64,000 nucleotides of DNA from Meconema thalassinum (Eukaryota; Arthropoda; Insecta; Orthoptera; Tettigoniidae), in the NCBI GenBank assembly GCA_946902985.2, contig OX336391.1, forward strand, positions 72,393,947 through 72,457,946. Reading direction: 5' to 3'. The notes beneath the pieces were generated by a model. The model did not search any database and was not told the DNA's origin. It saw nothing but the letters and a program-made list of their open reading frames with translations. Positions 59,077 to 64,000 of this stretch are shown here, in pieces. Made by a program: the position numbers and the translations under genes. The stretch's first letter is position 1. Each line of letters begins with the position of its first letter.

Positions 59077-59808
59077 TTATAACTGAAAATAAACATCAAA
59101 TCCATTGCGATATCGACCATTTTGTAAATCGCTATCTTTATCGATAACCAAAAAACCAAACTTAGAGTTTTGCCAACAATACGAACAAATATCAAAGAAC
59201 TGTTCATAGCTCATATCTGTATTTACATGATCGTTATATACGTGACGCAAGTTTGTTCCGTCTTGTTTAAAAAGAATTAAAAAATTAGCGTTATCTCTAA
59301 TTAGATGTTTAGGTATACAAGAATATGTTTGACAAAGATAAAATACGTCAACGTCGTGATGACGACCTCTACTGAAATAATCTTTCATGTGTTGTTGTTT
59401 ATTGCTGGCTACATCATCAAAAACAAATATAGAGTTTTTTCTAGCCATTTCTGGAGGCATTACTTCATCATTATCGGAAAAAAAATCACTTTTTATTTCT
59501 TTTATGGAGTCCAAAAACTTTTTTAATTCAACATATTTACTTTGAGCAAGTGATTTAGAATAAATATAAACGTTTTCAAAACGAACTCCATTTTTGTGGC
59601 ATAATAAATTTAGCATTACGTTTGTTTTACCGCAGTTCGATGGACCGCAAATGATACATCGAATTGTGTTCGGTAGTAAAACACCATGCTTTCTTTTTTC
59701 ACTTTTACTCTGGTTTTCAGCATTAGTAAATGAAATTACTGGTAGAGTGTTTGACTGCTTAACAAACTTCAACATGTCTACGTTTACGTCTGAGAATGCA
59801 CACTGCAC
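59077..59808 (-). CDS. A32/FtsK-HerA-type genome-packaging ATPase
   Basis: A 243-residue P-loop ATPase expected to pump viral DNA into capsids. Walker A is GPSNCGKT (residues 55-62) after IRCIICG. Walker B is SIFVFDDV (126-133). The downstream YFSRGRHHDVDVFYLCQTYS (144-163) has the conserved Gln and is typical of A32-like ATPases in Polintons, followed by IPKHLIRDNANFLILF. Length is normal for the group. The gene starts 16 bp after the BIR gene ends, so the two are probably cotranscribed or tightly packed. The frame is intact. Confidence 0.9.
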   Translation of the reverse strand: MQCAFSDVNVDMLKFVKQSNTLPVISFTNAENQSKSEKRKHGVLLPNTIRCIICGPSNCGKTNVMLNLLCHKNGVRFENVYIYSKSLAQSKYVELKKFLDSIKEIKSDFFSDNDEVMPPEMARKNSIFVFDDVASNKQQHMKDYFSRGRHHDVDVFYLCQTYSCIPKHLIRDNANFLILFKQDGTNLRHVYNDHVNTDMSYEQFFDICSYCWQNSKFGFLVIDKDSDLQNGRYRNGFDVYFQL

Positions 59809-59824
59809 AAAAAATCACATCACA

Positions 59825-60445
59825 TCAACATATATTGCTTCCACACGTATCATAACTTGTATTATGTGGAATAATAGTAGGATTTTCAGGATTTAAATCA
59901 ACGTTGCCGACGTAAAACCCTCTTATATATGGACAATATGGCGCCCATTTTTCATGATCATTTAAAGGATTATCGTTTTCCCTCCAATTTTCAATTTCAA
60001 TCTTACAGAATATACATTTCACCTTATCACCATGTCCAGTATAATAAAACCCTGCTGGTGCTAAACAAAATTCGTTTGGACAGGGAAGAGGCCAATTTTG
60101 AAAAGTTTTAAGTCTTTCATATTCGCATTTCAATTCTATGCTAGGAGAAATATTGTTTACGTAGGGGCAAGAAAAAGCCCATTTCTTATGTTCTTCAAAC
60201 GGATCATCATCTTCTTCCCAATAACTAAGTTGCAGATTACAGAAAGCACACCTAACCATATCCTTATATCCAAAATAGAAAAATCCTGCAGCTGCTAACC
60301 ATGCAGTGTTCGTAAAACTGTCTGAAGACCAGGTCTTAAATGTTTTTAGCCGATCTCTTTCAGATTTTAAATTCATTTCTTTTTGACTCAATATCATTTG
60401 CATTAACTGTTTTTTGGAATACTTTACACAATTAAAATACTTCAT
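59825..60445 (-). CDS. Double-BIR inhibitor-of-apoptosis-like protein
   Basis: A 206-residue protein with two BIR zinc-binding domains. BIR1 (about 30-95) has ligands Cys66, Cys69, His86 and Cys93 in RCAFCN and EEHKKWAFSCPY. BIR2 (about 110-173) has Cys144, Cys147, His164 and Cys171 in KCIFCK and NDHEKWAPYCPY. IAP-type BIRs bind caspases or pro-death proteins in the cytoplasm. There is no RING finger, unlike most insect and baculovirus IAPs, and the C-terminal 30 residues are unstructured. In this element it probably delays death of the infected cell. It may derive from a host gene. The start at 60445 is the first ATG in frame. Confidence 0.9.
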   Translation of the reverse strand: MKYFNCVKYSKKQLMQMILSQKEMNLKSERDRLKTFKTWSSDSFTNTAWLAAAGFFYFGYKDMVRCAFCNLQLSYWEEDDDPFEEHKKWAFSCPYVNNISPSIELKCEYERLKTFQNWPLPCPNEFCLAPAGFYYTGHGDKVKCIFCKIEIENWRENDNPLNDHEKWAPYCPYIRGFYVGNVDLNPENPTIIPHNTSYDTCGSNIC

Positions 60446-60540
60446 GATGCTGGTTTACTTCACAAAGAAAAGATGTTCACCACACAAAGCTAAATGCGAA
60501 CTGACATGAATCAACAAAACACGTTGGCTAATATGCACGT
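60446..60540. promoter_or_regulatory. Probable BIR-gene promoter region
   Basis: The minus-strand sequence AAGTAAACC (60452-60460 region) sits directly before the BIR start. Similar AGTAAA(A)C stretches lie before other genes of the element. No TATA box is seen. Confidence 0.3.
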
Positions 60541-60627
60541 GTTGGGTTGGCCGAGCGGTCTAAGGCGTTAGACTTAAGATCTAATTTTCAGAAATTGAAA
60601 GCGAGGGTTCGAATCCCTCACCTGACA
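60541..60627 (+). tRNA. tRNA-Leu (anticodon UAA)
   Basis: An 87-nt class II tRNA. The acceptor halves GTTGGGT and ACCTGAC pair over 7 bp with two G-U pairs, followed by discriminator A. Box A is TGGCCGAGCGG and box B is GGTTCGAATCC. The anticodon stem TTAGA/TCTAA holds loop CTTAAGA, giving UAA. The long variable arm TTTCA...TGAAA marks leucine. No intron. It lies on the strand opposite to its neighbours, inside the virus-like element. An ATT repeat follows at once, so it may instead be a retroposed tRNA copy with an ATT tail. Confidence 0.8.
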
Positions 60628-60628
60628 A

Positions 60629-60694
<66 letters not shown>
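60628..60694. repeat. (ATT)n microsatellite after the tRNA
   Basis: About 22 ATT units starting directly after the tRNA discriminator base. Confidence 0.95.
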
Positions 60695-60695
<1 letters not shown>

Positions 60696-61010
60696 TTATT
60701 TACATGTAGAGTGAGGAGGTAATTGATCATTAATAAGAACTTTCATATGAAATGGTACAAAAGACATTTTTTTTTTCTTCTTTATTCATTTAGAATTACA
60801 ATTAATACAATTTTATTTCTCTTGAAGTAATCTCATTCTTTTTTTAGTTGTCCAGATGAGTGTGGCTGTGTTGAGATGATCTTCTTCTTTTTAGTTGTCC
60901 AGATGATTATTTTCTGTAGACAAAAAAAAGATACACTGTGTTAAAAAGCAAACTAAAAACAAAATATGTATAGCTGTCAACTACAGTAGTAGATCTAAAT
61001 TATTCACCTT
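60695..61010. other. AT-rich gap, 3' flank of the unknown gene
   Basis: Non-coding. A direct repeat TTTTTAGTTGTCCAGATGA occurs near 60840 and 60890. No gene is recognised. Confidence 0.5.
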
Positions 61011-61694
61011 TTATAGATAGCGATTACAGTTGTCACATTTGCAGCGAAGATGAAACAGTTGAAATTTCCTCTTTAGATGATCTGGTAGATGTTCCCACTC
61101 TAGACGAATTCGTTGTGGTTCATATATAGTCAGCACGTTTATAGGAAAGTAGTTCCAATCAAACTTATTAAAACCTCTAAGTCCACTGTTTCGAAACTTG
61201 TTTATTATCGAACACACGATTTTCATGATGCCATCAGAAGAATTTAACCAATGTTGAACAGCATTGACGTTGAATTTAGCACAACTATTGCTTCCCATTG
61301 CTAGAGATGGTAAATGTTTTGGACAATCTGTAGGTAAACGTTGGCTATGCCTCAACATTAGGTCTGACATTCCATCAATCGTATTAAGATCGAATAATGA
61401 GTCTGGGGAAAGTGCTTTTAGTGCAAACAAAGAAAATTCCTGTGGCAAATTATATACAACTAAATAATCATATTTATTCTTAATAGACTCAAAAAAAGAA
61501 GAAAGAGTTTTTTCACAATATGCTGCAACCCATGTGATCACGGGGCTGAATGAAGGTATATTGCCGTTATTTAACATACAGTAAGCAAGTTCCAAACTGC
61601 CGTTTGGTAGCTTGCGAATGTCTGCAACTATTGGTTGCTTCTTATTCCACGTGCCAGCATCAGTAGAAGGAGAGTTTGTTGTTGTCAATTCCAT
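61011..61694 (-). CDS. Unknown virus-like element protein with C-terminal Cys cluster
   Basis: A 227-residue protein that I do not recognise. It begins MELTTTNSPSTDAGTWNKKQ, continues with a mixed alpha/beta region (PVITWVAAYCEKTLSSFFES near 52-71, YDYLVVYNLPQEFSLFALKA near 75-94) and ends CKCDNCNRYL, a compact Cys triad at residues 218, 220 and 223 that may bind zinc. Its position 62 bp downstream of the capsid gene and the compact spacing support a real gene of the element. There is no signal peptide or membrane segment. The start at 61694 is the first ATG in frame after the capsid gene. Confidence 0.6.
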   Translation of the reverse strand: MELTTTNSPSTDAGTWNKKQPIVADIRKLPNGSLELAYCMLNNGNIPSFSPVITWVAAYCEKTLSSFFESIKNKYDYLVVYNLPQEFSLFALKALSPDSLFDLNTIDGMSDLMLRHSQRLPTDCPKHLPSLAMGSNSCAKFNVNAVQHWLNSSDGIMKIVCSIINKFRNSGLRGFNKFDWNYFPINVLTIYEPQRIRLEWEHLPDHLKRKFQLFHLRCKCDNCNRYL

Positions 61695-61755
61695 GATTGC
61701 AACTAAAGTGAGAATACTTGTTTACTTGCTTGCTTATAACTTAGCAAATATTGGT

Positions 61756-62994
61756 TTAGATAATTACTTCATTCGTTAATGGTCTGTAAGATATTTGACG
61801 ATCATGAATAAGAACACAATAGAGAGTTGTATCTTCAGGTATATTCTCACTTGTCTCGATTTCAATTCGCACATCGACTGAAGATGTCTTCACTGCTTCC
61901 ACTTGTTCGAGACAATTAATTACAATAATAGGACAAAGAGACTTAAATTCATCTCGTGAAACCAGAGTCTCTGAACGAACATCATCGATCTGATAATATA
62001 CATTACGAAATTTAACAAACATGTCATACAACTCGCTGTAGTCATTTATGGCAATTTCAGAAGTTGGCATTTCATAGGGATAAAAAATTGAATTTAAAAA
62101 AACTCTTATAGATTTAATGTTACAATGGTCGAAATAGGAAGAGCATGTGTTTAGTAAATTTCTTCTAGTTTGAAAACCTAATAAAAATTGACGCGGTTTT
62201 TGAGTTTCAGAAGTTGTCATTACAGTCCAACTATATTTAGTTGTTCTAGGAAGAGAAGGCAAGACGTGAACATCCCACGATCGATAACCAACCTGAATGG
62301 GAATATTTTTCTGCATTAGTTTTAATCTTTTAATTTGTTCTTCGTCTGATAATAATAAAACGGGGATTTTTAGATAAACTTTAAATAACTTGACCTTAGA
62401 AAGATCGTTTTCGGTTGTCGATTGCAACGCACGTGCGTCACTTGACGATCGGAGAAGTATTACCTCATGCTTGCAGTTTAAAATCGGCTTTCTGTAATCC
62501 TCTGCTATTCCTAACAGGTTGCTTAAAGGAAGTATTATATGAAAACGTTTTGTGTTACTATCAACAATATTTGCTTCACTTGCTGGCGTTGTTAAAGAGG
62601 GAAAATAACCGGCATTTTGTAAAGCTGTATATTCGTTTTTTGAATATGATGCAAAGGTTTTTATAGAACTTGTTATACCTAGATGGCGTGTACGATCAAT
62701 TTCTTTACCATTTAACGTGATGCGAATTTCGCTAAAAAGATTAGCCCCAAAATTTTGGTCAGGATGCGCTGTAGTAGAAGCAGCTGGATTTATGTTAGAA
62801 GTAATAATTTGACCTTCTAAGTGAAGAACACCTTCTGATAATAAAACTATGTTTTCTTCATTTTGAATCGGTATTCGAATTTCATCATTATTTTCGAATT
62901 TATTAGCTGAATAAGGTTGATAAACTCTTTCTTCTCGTCGCACAACTCTGTTGTCAACCTCTCTTTTATCTGTTATGTTAAACATGCTAAACAT
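61756..62994 (-). CDS. Candidate double jelly-roll major capsid protein
   Basis: A 412-residue protein without membrane segments and rich in predicted beta strands. IRIPIQNEENIVLLSEGVLH (about 38-57), then LEGQIITSN, and NLFSEIRITLNGKEIDRTRH (about 83-102) match a pattern I recall from capsid-like proteins of insect Polinton/adintovirus-like elements. A second beta-rich half follows (LPRTTKYSWTVMTTSETQKP near 240-259, SIRVFLNSIFYPYEMPTSEI near 293-312). This would form the pseudo-hexagonal capsomers. Length is close to the smaller members of the class. Neighbouring penton candidate, basic protein and packaging ATPase support the role. The assignment is from sequence pattern and context, not an alignment. 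Confidence 0.7.
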   Translation of the reverse strand: MFSMFNITDKREVDNRVVRREERVYQPYSANKFENNDEIRIPIQNEENIVLLSEGVLHLEGQIITSNINPAASTTAHPDQNFGANLFSEIRITLNGKEIDRTRHLGITSSIKTFASYSKNEYTALQNAGYFPSLTTPASEANIVDSNTKRFHIILPLSNLLGIAEDYRKPILNCKHEVILLRSSSDARALQSTTENDLSKVKLFKVYLKIPVLLLSDEEQIKRLKLMQKNIPIQVGYRSWDVHVLPSLPRTTKYSWTVMTTSETQKPRQFLLGFQTRRNLLNTCSSYFDHCNIKSIRVFLNSIFYPYEMPTSEIAINDYSELYDMFVKFRNVYYQIDDVRSETLVSRDEFKSLCPIIVINCLEQVEAVKTSSVDVRIEIETSENIPEDTTLYCVLIHDRQISYRPLTNEVII

Positions 62995-63040
62995 GTTAAC
63001 AGCTTCAACTATAGATAGAAACTAAATAAGATTAACAATT

Positions 63041-63056
63041 GCATATATATTTATAT
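63041..63056 (-). promoter_or_regulatory. TATA-like box of the capsid gene
   Basis: On the minus strand TATAAATATATATG lies about 50-60 bp before the capsid ATG at 62994, just after the stop of the small basic gene. Confidence 0.45.
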
Positions 63057-63061
63057 TGAAA

Positions 63062-63250
63062 TTAAAGTACGCGATAGCCTAAAGACTGTAAGAATTGTTT
63101 GTTGTTACTCGATAACTGTTTCTTAGATTTCAAGGTGCGATGTCGTTGTTTGTTTTTTTTACAAATTTTAGCTGATTGATTTATATTATTTTTTCGAATC
63201 AGAGTCGACTTCTTTTTTTTCAAACTTTGAGTATTATATAGTATAACCAT
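63062..63250 (-). CDS. Small basic protein, possible core/DNA-condensing peptide
   Basis: Sixty-two residues with a very high share of Lys and Arg (LKKKKSTLIRK and KKNKQRHRTLKSKK). It ends in a hydrophobic SLGYRVL segment. It lies between the penton and capsid candidates, 64 and 67 bp from each, and the frame fills the gap. Small basic proteins condense DNA in adenovirus cores, and short basic peptides are usual in adintovirus-like elements; the role here is inferred only from composition and place. It has one Cys and no recognised domain. Confidence 0.55.
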   Translation of the reverse strand: MVILYNTQSLKKKKSTLIRKNNINQSAKICKKNKQRHRTLKSKKQLSSNNKQFLQSLGYRVL

Positions 63251-63314
63251 ATTTGTGATTGTTTTCTAGTATGCTTACTCAAGTAGAATGAAAACATAAC
63301 AGTATTTCATTACT

Positions 63315-63932
63315 TTATATAGCAAGATATCGTGCTGGACGAATAATTAATTCTACAGTTAAATCTTCATCTTGCAAATCAATGAGCTGTTGAAGATGAT
63401 CTTCAAGTTGCACAGATACATGTTGAATAAGCTTGGTGTTCATGGGCAAAAAATTAATCGTTGTTGGTTGTACAACAATCGGGTAACCAGCAGGAACATG
63501 AGCTTTAAAATTATATAAAGAGTGTGTTGGTTTATGGTTCAAATAAGAACTCGTACCAAGCACAAGGTTGCAACATACTCGAATACTATTAACAGTGTTA
63601 ATTTTAATCATATATTCAGAATGATGAGTTGTGTTTGCCTTGAACTTTCTATGAGAAAAGCCTAACAAATCTGCAATAGAATCTGCAACACCAAAATCTA
63701 TAGCAAACACTTTCGAATGTAGTTTACAATGATAAAAGACTTTATCATAATTAATATAAAATGATGGGAATTTGTCTTTGTCGCCTAATAAATGTTCAAC
63801 TAATAAATCATCAATCTTTCCACTTAATTGTTTTAACGTATAGCTAGCATTGGGTATTATTAAAATCGCTCTATCCGCTTCGTTCAACTTTATAGCCAAA
63901 ATGTTATTATTCTCGTTAATTGCAAACTTCAT
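63315..63932 (-). CDS. Candidate penton (minor capsid) protein
   Basis: A 205-residue, beta-rich protein. The C-terminal half has YMIKINTVNSIRVCCNLVLG (about 108-127) and ends QHVSVQLEDHLQQLIDLQDE then VELIIRPAR. The closing pattern of a strand, a short turn with 'LIDLQDED', and a final strand VELIIR resembles the last strands of penton-type single jelly-roll proteins in Polinton/adintovirus-like elements. That would place it at capsid vertices, where the fibre could attach. The N-terminal half (AILIIPNASYTLKQLSGKID) is not recognised. The frame is intact; the start at 63932 follows an AT-rich stretch and the gene is first in the visible minus-strand run. Confidence 0.6.
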   Translation of the reverse strand: MKFAINENNNILAIKLNEADRAILIIPNASYTLKQLSGKIDDLLVEHLLGDKDKFPSFYINYDKVFYHCKLHSKVFAIDFGVADSIADLLGFSHRKFKANTTHHSEYMIKINTVNSIRVCCNLVLGTSSYLNHKPTHSLYNFKAHVPAGYPIVVQPTTINFLPMNTKLIQHVSVQLEDHLQQLIDLQDEDLTVELIIRPARYLAI

Positions 63933-64000
63933 TATCGATTCTATTTTTCGATGAATTTCAATTTCTCTTTTATTCTCTTTAGGGTAAACTTTCTTTTCAA
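63933..64000. other. Upstream flank of the penton gene, window edge
   Basis: AT-rich sequence on the 5' side of the penton candidate. The element continues past the window. Confidence 0.4.

Overview
The window is eukaryotic and almost certainly from an arthropod, most likely an insect with a large, repeat-rich genome. It has no compact bacterial-type gene order. Instead it holds non-LTR retrotransposons of insect-typical families, a mariner-like element, tRNA-derived SINEs, many microsatellites, Helitron-like satellite arrays and an endogenous DNA virus-like element. I see no convincing ordinary host gene. The species cannot be fixed from the sequence.

Layout. Positions 1-6.8 kb are mostly unrecognised sequence with a deleted Tc1/mariner-type element (3933-4983) and a SINE. 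Positions 6.8-25 kb hold a segmental duplication: a block at 6845-8990 recurs at 11165-22970. The second copy has been split by two RTE-type retrotransposons (11600-14553 and 15503-22277). The second RTE is itself split by a CR1-type element (17110-20460). A 660-bp tandem repeat family lies at 9000-10990 and 23930-24990. Positions 25-53.5 kb form a head-to-tail array of Helitron-like elements. Their bodies are a satellite of about 160 bp, and they end in a short hairpin plus CTAG. Inside the array are two copies of a P-element-like transposon with 23-bp inverted ends and a THAP-domain exon, plus two non-LTR fragments.

The most interesting part is 53502-64000, the left end of a Polinton/Maverick-like (adintovirus-like) endogenous virus. 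It begins with AG exactly where the satellite breaks and runs off the right edge of the window. Its genes are compact and mostly on the minus strand: chromodomain integrase, a DUF8207-like protein, a long fibre-like protein with phage-tail-type repeats, an A32/FtsK-like packaging ATPase, a double-BIR anti-apoptotic-type protein, an unknown protein, a double jelly-roll capsid candidate, a small basic protein and a penton candidate. A plus-strand gene for a very acidic protein and an intact-looking tRNA-Leu(UAA) lie in the same element. No DNA polymerase B or protease gene is visible; if present they must lie beyond 64000.

The genes 53502-64000 fit one virion and integration programme: integrase for insertion, ATPase to package DNA, capsid plus penton to build the shell, fibre for attachment, basic protein perhaps to condense DNA, and BIR protein to block host cell death. 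All the virus-like reading frames seen are uninterrupted, so the insertion looks young or possibly active. Everything else in the window reads as decayed or nested mobile DNA.
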